Source: Nocardia africana NBRC 100379
Lineage (GTDB): Bacteria > Actinomycetota > Actinomycetes > Mycobacteriales > Mycobacteriaceae
Assembly: GCF_001612635.1 (NCBI RefSeq)
Contig: NZ_BDAV01000020.1
Location: 90,342-154,341, forward strand
DNA length: 64,000 nucleotides
Reading direction: 5' to 3'
The stretch's first letter is position 1. Each line of letters starts with the position of its first letter. Both the position numbers and the translations under genes were made by a program. This document shows, one piece after another, positions 1 through 8,714 of the stretch. The notes under the pieces were generated by a model. The model worked only from the letters and a program-made list of their open reading frames with translations. It did no database searches and was not told the DNA's origin.

Positions 1-621
1 GTGAACGGTGAATCCGTCGACTTCGGTCACCACCCGCGGCCGGGCGATCGGCTCGCCGCCTATCCGGTCTTCGAGACCCTCGACATCGGACCGTCGACGC
101 GGGTCCGTCCCCGCCCGCTGCGCGATCCGCGCTTCATCGTGGACGTCAATCTCGGTGGACTGGCCCGGCTCATGCGGTTGACGGGCCTCGACGCCCGAAG
201 CCCATCGGACCCCGACGATGCCGCGTTGGCCACCGCCGCCGCGGCCGAACACCGGATCATCCTCACCCGCGACCGCGGACTCCTGAAGCGACGCAACGTC
301 ACCCACGGAGTCTTCGTGCGCGCGAACCGGCCCTTCGATCAGCTCGTCGAGGTGATCCGCCGCCTCGACCTGGCCGATCGGCTGCAGCCGTTCAGCCGCT
401 GCCTGCCCTGCGGGGGCCTGCTGACCGACGTGGCCGAACAGGACGTCATCGACGAGCTCGAACCACTCACCCGCAAGTACTACGACTCCTTCAGACAATG
501 CCGGGATTGCCACCGGATCTACTGGGAGGGTTCGCACCAGCGGCGGCTCGACGAGCTCGTCACCAGGATCCGGGCCGCGATCGGACCGGACCGAGAGGTG
601 CACCATCCCACCCGGGAGTAG
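1..621 (+). CDS. Mut7-C RNase domain protein, 5' end missing
   Basis: Matches the Mut7-C family (PIN-like RNase domain followed by a small zinc-binding module). The PIN-like part begins near residue 43 (FIVDVNLGGLARLMRLTGLD) and carries the acidic LTRDRGLL segment near residue 90. Two Cys pairs, CLPC and CRDC, follow with the usual C-terminal WEGSHQRR stretch. Residues before 40 look like the end of the ThiS/ubiquitin-like N-terminal domain that these proteins often carry, so the GTG at base 1 is probably an internal valine and the gene starts upstream of the window. The biochemical target of bacterial Mut7-C proteins is not known. The TAG stop is at 619-621. Confidence 0.85.
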   Translation: MNGESVDFGHHPRPGDRLAAYPVFETLDIGPSTRVRPRPLRDPRFIVDVNLGGLARLMRLTGLDARSPSDPDDAALATAAAAEHRIILTRDRGLLKRRNVTHGVFVRANRPFDQLVEVIRRLDLADRLQPFSRCLPCGGLLTDVAEQDVIDELEPLTRKYYDSFRQCRDCHRIYWEGSHQRRLDELVTRIRAAIGPDREVHHPTRE

Positions 622-702
622 ATCGCGAGCCGGTTCCCGCACCGCAACGGCGACAGGCTTCCACCGGCACCGGCGCAGCCGGTGCCCGGCACATGTGGCG
701 GG

Positions 703-909
703 CTAGATGCAGAAGCTGACGCTTGCCGATCCGACCGGAAGGTTGAGGCACACGGAAAGCCACTGAATCTGCGTCGCCTGGGCAGCGGTGTCGCTGGTCG
801 TCGGCGAATCGGCCGCGGGCGTTGCGGCCGAGGCGATCGCGGGGGCGGCGACGCCCAAGGTCAACGTAGTGACAGCCGTCGCGACGGCAAGACCAATCCT
901 TCGAGACAT
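703..909 (-). CDS. Small secreted protein, 68 aa
   Basis: Starting at the ATG at 909, this encodes a 68-residue protein with a clear Sec signal peptide: MSRR, a hydrophobic run to about residue 25, then an AxA-type cleavage region (IASAATPAA). The mature part is about 40 residues and ends in a two-Cys tail (SVCLNLPVGSASVSFCI) that could form one disulfide. A longer reading from 1182 exists, but its extra N-terminus is low-complexity and overlaps the divergent regulator, so the short start is preferred. A purine-rich GCGAAAG lies just upstream. Similar tiny exported proteins ending in paired Cys are common in Nocardia. Function unknown. It is transcribed divergently from the SARP regulator, which might control it. 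Confidence 0.6.
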   Translation of the reverse strand: MSRRIGLAVATAVTTLTLGVAAPAIASAATPAADSPTTSDTAAQATQIQWLSVCLNLPVGSASVSFCI

Positions 910-1058
910 GGCAATTCTTTCGCAGGAGTCGGGACTACCACTCCCCGATTCTCCGCCCGGCGCCGCATCGACCACAAGTGATGGTCCGATGACCTCGATC
1001 GTGGTGTCGACGCGGTGCCGGGTTAGATTGCCGGGCGACAGCTGTAGTGAGGTGACTC

Positions 1059-3944
1059 GTGGGCGATCCCCCGGACAAGGACAATTCGAGCGGCGCGCAG
1101 GTGCGGCTGCGGGTACTGGGTGGGCTGGCGGCCACCGTGGACGGGCGACCGGTCGATCTCGGGGGCTTGCGGCAGCGGACACTGCTGGCGGCGTTGATCA
1201 CCGCGTTCCCGCACGAGGTGTCCGCCGACCGGCTGCTCGAGCAGGTGTGGCACGACGCCGGTGATCCATCGGTGAACTCGCTGCATTTCGGAATCTCGAC
1301 CCTGCGTAACCGGCTCGAGCCCGACCGCCGCCGCGGCGCCGGTGGCGTGATCACCCGGTGCGGCACCCGATACCTGCTGGATCTGCCCGCGGACCGGATC
1401 GACGCGCATCGATTCGCGCAGCACGTCGCGACGGCCGAATCCGCCTGCGCCACAGGAGATCTCGATGCAGGGCTGAAAGCATACGAAGCCGCGCTGGCGG
1501 ATTGGCGGGGTGCGCCGTACGCGGATGTGGCCGACGTGGAATTCGTGCGCCCCGAGATCACCCGACTGACCACGCTCGAACTACGCGCACGAAAGGCGCT
1601 GGTGCAGTTGCGACTCGACACCGGTCGCGCCGACGCCGCGCTGGCCGACGCCGAGGACCTGGTGTCGGCGCATCCGCTCGACGAGCGGGTATGGGAGTTG
1701 CTGGCGCTGGCCCGCTACCGGGCGGGACGGCAGTCCGACGCCCTTGCCGCCCTGCGGGATATCCGCCGCCTGCTCGACACCGAACTCGGCATCGAGCCCG
1801 GTGTCCGGCTGCGTGAACTGGAGACCGCGATCCTGCGTCACGACGAGGATCTGCTCTCCGGCTCCGCGAAGCAGACGACGGCCGTCCCGGGCACGGTGGC
1901 GTCGGCCCCGCCGATGCCGGTGCCACGCACCCGGTTGATCGGTCGCAGCGGCGAACTCGAGGACATCGGCCGCGCCGTGCGCACCCAGCGGCTGGTGACG
2001 CTCGTCGGCACCGGCGGCGTCGGCAAGACCCGGCTGGCCCTCGAAACCTGCCGGCGACTACCGGCCGGCGACGGGCCGTGGTGGGTCGATCTGGCACCGG
2101 TCGAATCCGACGAGCTCGTCGCCGCCACCGTGGCCGCGGCGATGCAGGTTCGCGGTGCGGCATCGCCGGATCGGCTCGCCGCCGTCCTCGCCACACGGGA
2201 ATGCACACTGTTGCTGGACAATTGCGAACATCTGCTCGACGGGGTCGCCGCCGTCGTGAGCGTCCTGCTGAGCCGCTGCCCGCACATCCGGATTCTGGCC
2301 ACGAGCCGGGAGGCGCTGGCGGTCGACGGCGAACGCGTCGTCGAGGTCCTGCCGCTGGACGAGGCCGACGCCGTCGAACTGTTCGCCACGCGGGCAGCGG
2401 GTGTGGTCGACGGCTGGACGCTCGACGAGCGGGTGCGCGAACCGGTGCGACGGATCTGCGCCGACCTCGACGGCATTCCGCTCGCGGTGGAACTGGCCGC
2501 CGCGCAATTGCGAATTCTGTCCGAACAGCAGATCGCCGACGGGCTGGCCGACCGGTTCACCCTGCTGGCGGGCGGCGCGCGCACGGCACCGGCCCGCCAG
2601 CGCCGGCTGGCCGACACCATCGACTGGAGCTATCGCATGCTCGCCCCGGGAGAAGCGCGGCTGCTGCGTGAGATCGCCGTCTTCGCCGGCAGTTTCGACA
2701 TCGACGCCGCGGCCGCTGTGCACGGGGCGCCCTCGCCGCTGGCGGTCCTCGAAACATTGACGGGTCTGGTCCGCCGATCGCTGCTGCGAGTTCAGCCGGC
2801 GTCGTCGCCGCGCCGGTACCGGATGTTGCAGTCGATCCGCGAATTCGCCCTCGCCCGTTGCGAAACCGACGAGCTGAGGCGGGCGCGGGCGGCGCATCGG
2901 CGCTGCGTGCTGGAGCGAGCGCAACGCGCCGCCCCCCATCTGCGCGACGCGCGGTCGGCACAGATGCTCGATGCGCTGAGTGTCGATGTCGCCGAGCACC
3001 GCAGCGCGATCGCCTCCGCCTTCGCGGACGGCGATCCGGGCTACGTGTTGCGGCTGGCGGCAGCTCTCTACTGGTTCTGGTACCGGCGCGGATTCATCGA
3101 GGAGGGCATCGAGGCGATCACGGGCGCCCTCGCCGCGACCGGACGTCCGGGAGACCAGGTCGACGCGACGACGCTGGCGTCCGCCCTGGCAGGTCTCGGC
3201 GGTCTGTACTACTTGTCCGGCGATCCGGTCCGCGGCGCGGAAGCGACCGAGCGGGCCGCCCGGGTGGCGACGGATGCGGGCGACGACGCCACCGCGGCAT
3301 GGATGCGGACCTGGACCACCTACATGCACGCCGTGGTCGCGGCGTCGCCCGCGACGGCGGCCGCGGCCCGTGCCGCCGTCGCCGAGGTGAGTGCGGCAGC
3401 TCACCCGTGGCAGCTGGCCGAGGCGCTCATGATCGAGGGCATGATCCTGCGGTTCGTGAACCGCCTCGACGCGGCACGGGAAGCGCTGCGTGCGGCGGTG
3501 TCGGTCGCGGAACGGTGCGGGCACCGCTGGCCGGTCGCCTCCGCGTCGTGGACGCTGGCTCGATGCGCGATGGACACGGGCGACATGACCGATGCTCGCA
3601 CGGCCTTGCGCACCATGCAGACCGCGCTGGAAACCGACGGCGACGTCACCTCGTGGCTGGTGATGGTGCATCTGGCCGCCGCGATCGCCGCGCGCAGCGG
3701 CCGTGCCGGCGACGGCGCCCGCCTGCTGGGGGCCGTGCGGGCCCTGGGCGGGCGGATCGGATTCCTCCCGGAGGCGATGGATCCGATGGACGCGCCCCGC
3801 GAGGCCGCCGCGGTCCGGACGGCGCTGCCGGAGTCGGATTTCGACACCGGGCTGGCGGCCGGCGCGGCTATGACACGCGCCGAAGTGAACGCGCTGGTGA
3901 GCGCGGTGGGCGCCGAGTCGTCGAGGGCGCTGAGCGGGAGCTAA
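1059..3944 (+). CDS. AfsR/SARP-type transcriptional regulator with STAND ATPase and TPR-like tail
   Basis: The 961-aa protein has the full AfsR-like layout. An OmpR-type winged-helix DNA-binding domain occupies about residues 8-95 (LRVLGGLAATVDGRPVDLGG is the usual opening). A bacterial transcriptional activation domain follows to about 250. A STAND/NB-ARC ATPase has the Walker A GTGGVGKTR near 317 and a Walker B-like LLLDNCEH near 383. The C-terminal 350 residues are helical, alanine-rich and repeat-like. Such regulators usually activate neighbouring genes, often secondary metabolism, after ATP-dependent oligomerisation. The GTG start at 1059 matches the start of homology. The flavoenzyme gene downstream begins 62 bases after the stop and is a likely co-transcribed target. 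The small secreted gene at 703-909 is divergent. Confidence 0.9.
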   Translation: MGDPPDKDNSSGAQVRLRVLGGLAATVDGRPVDLGGLRQRTLLAALITAFPHEVSADRLLEQVWHDAGDPSVNSLHFGISTLRNRLEPDRRRGAGGVITRCGTRYLLDLPADRIDAHRFAQHVATAESACATGDLDAGLKAYEAALADWRGAPYADVADVEFVRPEITRLTTLELRARKALVQLRLDTGRADAALADAEDLVSAHPLDERVWELLALARYRAGRQSDALAALRDIRRLLDTELGIEPGVRLRELETAILRHDEDLLSGSAKQTTAVPGTVASAPPMPVPRTRLIGRSGELEDIGRAVRTQRLVTLVGTGGVGKTRLALETCRRLPAGDGPWWVDLAPVESDELVAATVAAAMQVRGAASPDRLAAVLATRECTLLLDNCEHLLDGVAAVVSVLLSRCPHIRILATSREALAVDGERVVEVLPLDEADAVELFATRAAGVVDGWTLDERVREPVRRICADLDGIPLAVELAAAQLRILSEQQIADGLADRFTLLAGGARTAPARQRRLADTIDWSYRMLAPGEARLLREIAVFAGSFDIDAAAAVHGAPSPLAVLETLTGLVRRSLLRVQPASSPRRYRMLQSIREFALARCETDELRRARAAHRRCVLERAQRAAPHLRDARSAQMLDALSVDVAEHRSAIASAFADGDPGYVLRLAAALYWFWYRRGFIEEGIEAITGALAATGRPGDQVDATTLASALAGLGGLYYLSGDPVRGAEATERAARVATDAGDDATAAWMRTWTTYMHAVVAASPATAAAARAAVAEVSAAAHPWQLAEALMIEGMILRFVNRLDAAREALRAAVSVAERCGHRWPVASASWTLARCAMDTGDMTDARTALRTMQTALETDGDVTSWLVMVHLAAAIAARSGRAGDGARLLGAVRALGGRIGFLPEAMDPMDAPREAAAVRTALPESDFDTGLAAGAAMTRAEVNALVSAVGAESSRALSGS

Positions 3945-4006
3945 GTTCGCGCTAAGTGTGGCGCGGTCTGCTGAAGACGTTCAGCATCAACGACTTCAGG
4001 AGTCAC

Positions 4007-5443
4007 ATGTCCAGCGTCTTCGACCCGCCCGCGCCGACCGGAACCGGGCGGCAACCACTGACCGGCGCTGTCCTCGCCGAGCGCCTGCGCGCGGCGGTCG
4101 CCGGTCGGGTCCACACACCCGGCGAGGACGGATACCGCCTGGCGGCAACCGGGTTCAATGTCGCGACCGAGCACCGGGCGGCGGCCGTCGTGGTGGCCGC
4201 CGGGGCCGCGGATGTCGCGGCCGCCGTGAGCGTCGCGAACGCCGCCGGGTACACGGTCGCGGTACAGGCCACCGGGCACGGGGCCAGCCCCACGCCGCCG
4301 AACAGCATTCTCATCGACACCGCGCTCCTGGACGCCATAGCGATAGATCCCGAAGGGCGCACCGCGACGATCGGCGCGGGTGTGCGCTGGCAGCAGGTCC
4401 TCGATGCGGCCGCCCCCTTCGGTCTCGCCCCGCTGGCGGGCTCCTCGACGAGTGTGGGTGCGGTCGGTTACACCCTCGGTGGCGGTCTGGGCCCGATCGC
4501 GCGGACCTACGGCTTCGCCGCCGACCATGTCACCGCCATGGAGGTGGTGACCGCCGATGCGGCGCTGCGCCGGGTCACGCCCGAGGCCGAGCCCGACCTG
4601 TTCCGGGCGCTGCTCGGTGGCGGCGCGGCCTTCGGAATCGTCACGCAGATGACCTTCCGGCTGTTCCCGATCCGCACCCTGTACGCCGGCGGCCTCACCT
4701 ACCGGATGGACGACGCGGCGAAGGTGCTACGAGCCTGGCGGTCGTGGGCGGCGACCGTGCCGGAGACGGTGACCAGTTCGGTGGCTGTCCTGAATTTGCC
4801 GCCGCTGCCGGAGATTCCGGAGCCGCTGCGCGGTGCGACGGTGCTGCATGTGCGCTACGCCCATGTCGGCGACGCTGCCGAGGGTGCCGCGCTGCTGGAG
4901 CCGCTGCGGTCGGTGGCATCACCGCTGCTGGACACGATCGCCGACATGCCGTACGCGGCCCTCGCGTCCATCCACAACGACCCGGTCGATCCCATGCCGG
5001 CTGCCGATCGGTCCACCCTGCTGCGCGAACTGCCCGACGCGGCCATCGACGCGCTGCTGGAGGCCGCCGGTCCCGCGCGCGGACTGCCGATCACCATGAC
5101 CGAGATCCGCGCCCTCGGTGGCGCACTCGCGCGAGAGTCGCTGACGCCCACCACGGTCGCGGGCAGGCAGGCCGCCTTCAACGTCCTCGCGGTCGGGGTG
5201 CTGGCGCCGCCGATCGCGGCGGCGGTCCCCGCGGCCCTGGACACCGTGATCGATGCCCTGTCCGCGTGGAGTCTCGGCGCGGCCACACCGAACTTCACCC
5301 GCGATCCGCACAATCGCAGCGCCGCCGAAACCATGGCGGCCTGGACCGCCGACCAGCGCGACCGACTGGTCGAGGCGCGGCGCCGCTACGACCCGGCCGG
5401 CGTGTTCGACCCGGCCGCTCGCTGGACCATGCCCTGCCGCTGA
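4007..5443 (+). CDS. FAD-binding oxidoreductase, berberine-bridge (BBE) type
   Basis: A 478-aa member of the PCMH/BBE flavoprotein family. The FAD-binding domain spans about residues 45-220. The ATGHGASP segment near residue 95 holds the His that commonly anchors FAD covalently, and VGYTLGGGLGPIARTYGFAAD near 150 is typical. The C-terminus ends in the BBE signature YDPAGVFDPAARW. The start is set by AGGAG at 3998-4002, five bases before ATG 4007; a GTG further upstream lacks a site. These enzymes oxidise alcohols, sugars or alkaloid-like products, often in secondary metabolism; the substrate cannot be read from sequence. No signal peptide is seen. It follows the SARP regulator closely on the same strand, suggesting joint transcription or activation. 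Confidence 0.88.
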   Translation: MSSVFDPPAPTGTGRQPLTGAVLAERLRAAVAGRVHTPGEDGYRLAATGFNVATEHRAAAVVVAAGAADVAAAVSVANAAGYTVAVQATGHGASPTPPNSILIDTALLDAIAIDPEGRTATIGAGVRWQQVLDAAAPFGLAPLAGSSTSVGAVGYTLGGGLGPIARTYGFAADHVTAMEVVTADAALRRVTPEAEPDLFRALLGGGAAFGIVTQMTFRLFPIRTLYAGGLTYRMDDAAKVLRAWRSWAATVPETVTSSVAVLNLPPLPEIPEPLRGATVLHVRYAHVGDAAEGAALLEPLRSVASPLLDTIADMPYAALASIHNDPVDPMPAADRSTLLRELPDAAIDALLEAAGPARGLPITMTEIRALGGALARESLTPTTVAGRQAAFNVLAVGVLAPPIAAAVPAALDTVIDALSAWSLGAATPNFTRDPHNRSAAETMAAWTADQRDRLVEARRRYDPAGVFDPAARWTMPCR

Positions 5444-5471
5444 CCTCCGACGGGGCCGCGGGATCCGGAAA

Positions 5472-5513
5472 GACCTGCCACTGATCGAAAGATCACGAGG
5501 GGTGCGGCAGGTC
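5472..5513 (+). terminator. Two-stem hairpin after the BBE flavoenzyme
   Basis: GACCTGCC at 5472-5479 pairs with GGCAGGTC at 5506-5513. Between them TGATC-GAAA-GATCA forms a second stem closed by a GAAA tetraloop. It lies 29 bases after the stop of the flavoenzyme. There is no clear U-run, so it may stabilise the 3' end or terminate weakly. Confidence 0.5.
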
Positions 5514-5623
5514 GTTCCGGGTCCATGTTTCATCTCGGTCGCTGATCCCGGAGCGACCCCGCGCCACGGGTAGACTGCAGCTTGCTCGCAGATGTCCAAC
5601 AGGTGAACTCAAAGGGAGTGACG

Positions 5624-6055
5624 ATGGACCTTCTCGAGGGTGGGGTAAAAGCGATTTCGTGGACGGCCGATGCGACCACATCCGCGGCCGGGGCGGTGGG
5701 CGGCGCCGCGGTGAACGGTGTTCTGGGGGGTATGCAGGGCGTCATGTCCGGGGTGCGGAGCGGACTGAGCAGCGGTAGCCATTCGACGCCGGCCGCCGCG
5801 CTCACGCTGGCCGCGATCGGAGCCACGGGAGTCGTGGACTGGCCTGTACTCCTGGGCGTGGGCGGCACCGCACTGGTCATACGAAAGCTCACCTCGCACC
5901 CGAACCAGCACTCGGCATCCGCTACCGATGGTTCCGCGGCGCGTCACGAGCAGCAGGCACACGGTGATCGACCGGCCCTCTCCGGCAACGAAGGGGGGAA
6001 GACGACCGCCGAGGAGGCCGCGACCGGGTCGCCGCACGCATCCAGCAAGGCTTAG
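5624..6055 (+). CDS. Small membrane-associated protein, 143 aa
   Basis: The ATG at 5624 follows AAAGGGAG (5611-5618) at good spacing, so upstream in-frame codons are discarded. The product begins MDLLEGGVKAISWTADATTS, continues with an Ala/Gly-rich stretch, and has one hydrophobic segment around residues 62-87 containing GVVDWPVLLGVGG. A hydrophilic, probably disordered tail rich in Ser, Glu and His follows. A related segment (IIEWPVALVLAGG) occurs in the next gene at 6297, suggesting that the two share a membrane-proximal element. A TAGACT -10-like hexamer lies near 5572. Function unknown. Confidence 0.65.
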   Translation: MDLLEGGVKAISWTADATTSAAGAVGGAAVNGVLGGMQGVMSGVRSGLSSGSHSTPAAALTLAAIGATGVVDWPVLLGVGGTALVIRKLTSHPNQHSASATDGSAARHEQQAHGDRPALSGNEGGKTTAEEAATGSPHASSKA

Positions 6056-6296
6056 CCTCTCGCCGGTGTCGCCTCACGGCGTAGCGTGGGGGCGATCAGC
6101 GCGATGATCCGCCGACGACGTCGATGACTCCCAGGCGCCATAACGCCGCGTACAACTCGCGCAGCGGAACGCTCAGCACCTGCGTCAGCGCACCCGTCAA
6201 CGGATCCGGGCCACCTACATCAGCTGTCCTCACAACGGACAGTGTGGCGAACCCAGGCGTCGAGACCCCGAATATCGCATGACCGGGAGGCAACAT
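6056..6296. promoter_or_regulatory. Intergenic region with inverted repeat CTGTCC-N7-GGACAG
   Basis: The spacer between the two small membrane-protein genes contains a perfect 6-bp inverted repeat, CTGTCC at 6224-6229 and GGACAG at 6237-6242, about 55 bases before the next start; it may be an operator. On the minus strand a 45-codon reading from GTG 6233 to 6096 looks protein-like (VPLRELYAALWRLGVIDVVGG) but has no recognisable homology, so it is not called as a gene. Confidence 0.35.
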
Positions 6297-6563
6297 ATGG
6301 CCGACAACTCGCATACCAGCCACCGGAACGCGGTCGACAAGGTCATGGCCGCGCACAGTTTCTCGGTGGAACTTCCTGTGCTCGGCCGAGTACCGATTCC
6401 CCGTCCCGAACAGTTGGCCTACTACGGCGCACTCGGCGCCCTCGCCGCCGCGGAGATCATCGAGTGGCCCGTCGCGCTGGTACTGGCCGGCGGGCATTGG
6501 CTTGCCGAGAACCAACACAACCGGGTGGCCCACGAGATCGGCGAGGCCCTCGAAGACGCCTGA
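6297..6563 (+). CDS. Small membrane-associated protein, 88 aa
   Basis: GGGAGG at 6285-6290 places the start at ATG 6297; an ATG 18 bases upstream overlaps the region before this ribosome site. The protein has a polar N-terminus (MADNSHTSHRNAVDKVMAAH), a middle part LPVLGRVPIPRPEQLAYYG, and one hydrophobic helix (ALGALAAAEIIEWPVALVLAGGHWLA) before a short acidic tail. The E/D-W-P segment resembles that in the 143-aa protein upstream. Small proteins of this general look occur in actinobacteria, but I cannot assign a function. Confidence 0.65.
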   Translation: MADNSHTSHRNAVDKVMAAHSFSVELPVLGRVPIPRPEQLAYYGALGALAAAEIIEWPVALVLAGGHWLAENQHNRVAHEIGEALEDA

Positions 6564-6638
6564 CCACATCGGGCCGTCGCCGCCACGAGGTGCCCGCGCC
6601 GAGCCGCGCCCGGACCGCCGACCACTGATCGAACGCGC

Positions 6639-7403
6639 CTACCCGCCGTAGATTCCGTCGACGAGCACAGGCACGGCCGTACTGGCGTTCCACTGCGCCG
6701 CGAGCCGAACATCGCGCGCCAGCCCGCCGCCGGTCAGTTCCCGGCCGGACACCGCCTCGCCCAGGACAGCGGGCAATTCATCGCTGGCGGCGCGAAATCC
6801 GATGGCGGCGAGCCGGGCCTCCGGTGAGCCGCCGGCATTGCGCGCGAGAAGTGCGGCGGCGATCGCGCCCGCCCCCAGGTAGTCCTCGAGACTGGGACGC
6901 AGCGGCCCGTCCACGATCCCCCACCGCTCGCCCGCCGGGATGATCCCGACAGGTCGATCACCGGCCGCGGCGATCGCTGCCGTCGCGACCGCATCGGCAT
7001 TGCGGAGCGAGCCGGCGAAGACGGTGAGATCGAATTCGCCGGCCCGGGCCGACAGCGTCGCGCCGTTCGGCGACGGCAGCGCCAGCACCGTGCCCGCCGG
7101 AAGTTCCAGCAGCGGCGAGGGACTCAGCGACCACCCACCCTCATGCTTGGCAGCAGCAAGCACCGCCCCGGCCCGCTCGGCCGCGACAGCAGCGCGGGGA
7201 TCCGCGTGCCGCAGCGGTAACGGCAATATCCGCCCGCCCCGCGATACCGCTATGTCGACCGAGGTCGAGAAGGAGAGGACATCGACGATGATCAACGCCC
7301 CGCACTCCGGGCCGAGCTGCTCGACCCCCTCCCTGCCCCACTCGAGACGAATGCGATAGCCCTGCTGCCGGAAGATGCCTGCGTTCACCCACCGATAGTG
7401 CAC
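6639..7403 (-). CDS. ComB-like 2-phosphosulfolactate phosphatase family protein
   Basis: The 254-aa product matches the ComB family. Its IIVDVLSFSTSVDIA segment near residues 38-52 carries the conserved acidic and Ser/Thr residues. LPSPNGATL and the FAGSLRNADAVA stretch are also characteristic, followed by GERW and a conserved C-terminal LGA-AIAAALL region. The family is Mg2+-dependent and dephosphorylates 2-phosphosulfolactate in archaeal coenzyme M synthesis. In actinobacteria, which do not make coenzyme M, its true substrate is unknown. The start used is GTG 7403; an alternative GTG lies five codons inside. The TetR gene upstream ends 68 bases away on the same strand. Confidence 0.8.
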   Translation of the reverse strand: MHYRWVNAGIFRQQGYRIRLEWGREGVEQLGPECGALIIVDVLSFSTSVDIAVSRGGRILPLPLRHADPRAAVAAERAGAVLAAAKHEGGWSLSPSPLLELPAGTVLALPSPNGATLSARAGEFDLTVFAGSLRNADAVATAAIAAAGDRPVGIIPAGERWGIVDGPLRPSLEDYLGAGAIAAALLARNAGGSPEARLAAIGFRAASDELPAVLGEAVSGRELTGGGLARDVRLAAQWNASTAVPVLVDGIYGG

Positions 7404-7471
7404 TCACGTCCGCCGATTCCGGTGGGCGGCCTCGAGTTGTATTCGAGCACATACGCTTTCGACCAACTCCT

Positions 7472-8164
7472 TCATTCGCGCGATGCTTCGGGCATTCCTC
7501 GCGTCGCGCAAGCTGGATCGTGTTCGCCGCCCGGCCGGCTCGCGCGGCGGCAGATCAGGCCCTGCAGTTGGATGGCCAGCAATTCCCGGACCGCACCGGT
7601 GGTCTCGACGGGGAACGTCGGCTGGTTCGACCATGCCGATACCGCGGTGACAACGGCGTGGAAACCCGCGACCAGGTAGGCCTGGTCGCGGGCGCGCAGC
7701 TCGATGCCGAGGGCGGCGGTGAGGATGCGGGACAGCTCGGCCTGGTTGTGACGCCCTTGTTCGCGGCACCGCTCGCGTGCCGCCTCCGGCATCGGGTACT
7801 GCAGCAATTCCGCCGAGGCGGCGATGAGCCGCGCGAGGATCGGCCGCTCGGCGAGGGCGTCGGCGACGATCGCCGCCACTTCATCGACATCGAGCGGTCC
7901 ATGATGCTCGCGGATCCTCGCTTCGAGTTGCGGAGTCCATGATCGGTACTCCGCGTCCATGAGGTCGAGCAACAGCGCCTCGCGAGAACCGAAGTACCGC
8001 AACACGTTCGAGGCAGCCAAGTTCGCTTCGCGGGAAATCGCCCCCAAGGACAGCGATGTCACGTCGACAGTGACCAGCAGTGCGCGCGCGGCCTGCAAGA
8101 TCGCGTGGACCCGCTCGGCACGCTGTGCGTCGGTCCGCGCTCGCTGGAAACTTTCGCCGGTCAT
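7472..8164 (-). CDS. TetR-family transcriptional regulator
   Basis: A 230-aa TetR-like repressor. The N-terminal helix-turn-helix covers about residues 17-66 (RVHAILQAARALL to SNVLRYFGSREALLLDLM). The C-terminal ligand domain is helical, with a conserved AERPILARLIAASAELLQ stretch. Start ATG 8164 is preceded by GGAGAGG; longer upstream readings would run through the divergent promoter. It faces an SRPBCC-domain gene across a 94-bp AT-rich spacer holding an imperfect palindrome, the usual arrangement for a TetR repressor controlling itself and a divergent target. Confidence 0.88.
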   Translation of the reverse strand: MTGESFQRARTDAQRAERVHAILQAARALLVTVDVTSLSLGAISREANLAASNVLRYFGSREALLLDLMDAEYRSWTPQLEARIREHHGPLDVDEVAAIVADALAERPILARLIAASAELLQYPMPEAARERCREQGRHNQAELSRILTAALGIELRARDQAYLVAGFHAVVTAVSAWSNQPTFPVETTGAVRELLAIQLQGLICRRASRPGGEHDPACATRGMPEASRE

Positions 8165-8201
8165 CGCGCCTCTCCTGCCCCGAGTACCTGATCGATCTCC
8201 C

Positions 8202-8230
8202 AAATAATAGAACATCCTTCTGTTATATTT
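8202..8230. promoter_or_regulatory. Candidate TetR operator
   Basis: An AT-rich imperfect palindrome, AAATAATAGAA / TTCTGTTATATTT around a CATCC centre, sits midway between the divergent TetR and SRPBCC genes. It is strikingly AT-rich against its surroundings and spans a likely -10/-35 region, fitting an operator for the adjacent TetR protein. Confidence 0.55.
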
Positions 8231-8258
8231 CCGAAGGCTTACACCGAGAGGAGCCGCC

Positions 8259-8714
8259 ATGCTCGGCAGAACGTTCACATACCGGTTGGATCGCCGCGGG
8301 CCCGCCACCCCGGAGGCGATGTTCGATCTGATCCGCGATGCCGAGAGCTGGCCCCGATGGGCCGGACCGCTGATCACCCACGCGACCTGGCGCGACGGCC
8401 ACACCGGCGTCGGCGACGACATCGTCGGGCGCGTGCGGATGATGGGCACGCCGCGATTCCGGACGCCCGAGCAGATCACCATCGACGATCGCCCGCGCGT
8501 GCACGCCTACCGCATACTCACCCGCTGGCCGGTGCGCGACTACCACGCACGGGTCGAGTTCACGCCCCACGACGACGGCACCACGACGGTGCGATGGTCG
8601 GGCGAGTTCGTCGAACGCATCCCGGGCACCGGATGGCTGTGGAAGCGATTCCTGCTGCGGTTCCTCGGCAACCTGGCCGACAACCTCCTCGTCGCGGCTG
8701 CCGATCACGCATAA
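8259..8714 (+). CDS. SRPBCC (START/Bet v1-like) family protein
   Basis: A 151-aa single-domain protein of the SRPBCC fold, probably polyketide cyclase/dehydrase-like. It opens with a beta strand (FTYRLDRRGPATPEAMFDLIRDAESWPRWAGPL), has the central beta-hairpins, and ends in the long C-terminal helix (WLWKRFLLRFLGNLADNLLVAAA). GAGAGGAG at 8246-8253 supports ATG 8259. Members bind hydrophobic ligands or act on them; the ligand is unknown. It is divergent from the TetR gene and its 3' end overlaps the convergent acetyltransferase gene by 10 bases. Confidence 0.82.
   Translation: MLGRTFTYRLDRRGPATPEAMFDLIRDAESWPRWAGPLITHATWRDGHTGVGDDIVGRVRMMGTPRFRTPEQITIDDRPRVHAYRILTRWPVRDYHARVEFTPHDDGTTTVRWSGEFVERIPGTGWLWKRFLLRFLGNLADNLLVAAADHA

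Noticed and set aside
703..1182. 159-aa version of the small secreted protein
   Set aside because: The extra N-terminus is Pro/Arg-rich, overlaps the SARP gene and hides a perfect signal peptide start at 909.
2058..3671. Long minus-strand open frame opposite the SARP gene
   Set aside because: It is a high-GC shadow of the 961-aa regulator; composition is Arg/His/Gln-rich and no family is recognisable.
1059..5443. Secondary-metabolite biosynthetic cluster headed by the SARP regulator
   Set aside because: Only one flavoenzyme follows; no PKS, NRPS, terpene or RiPP core gene lies in the window.
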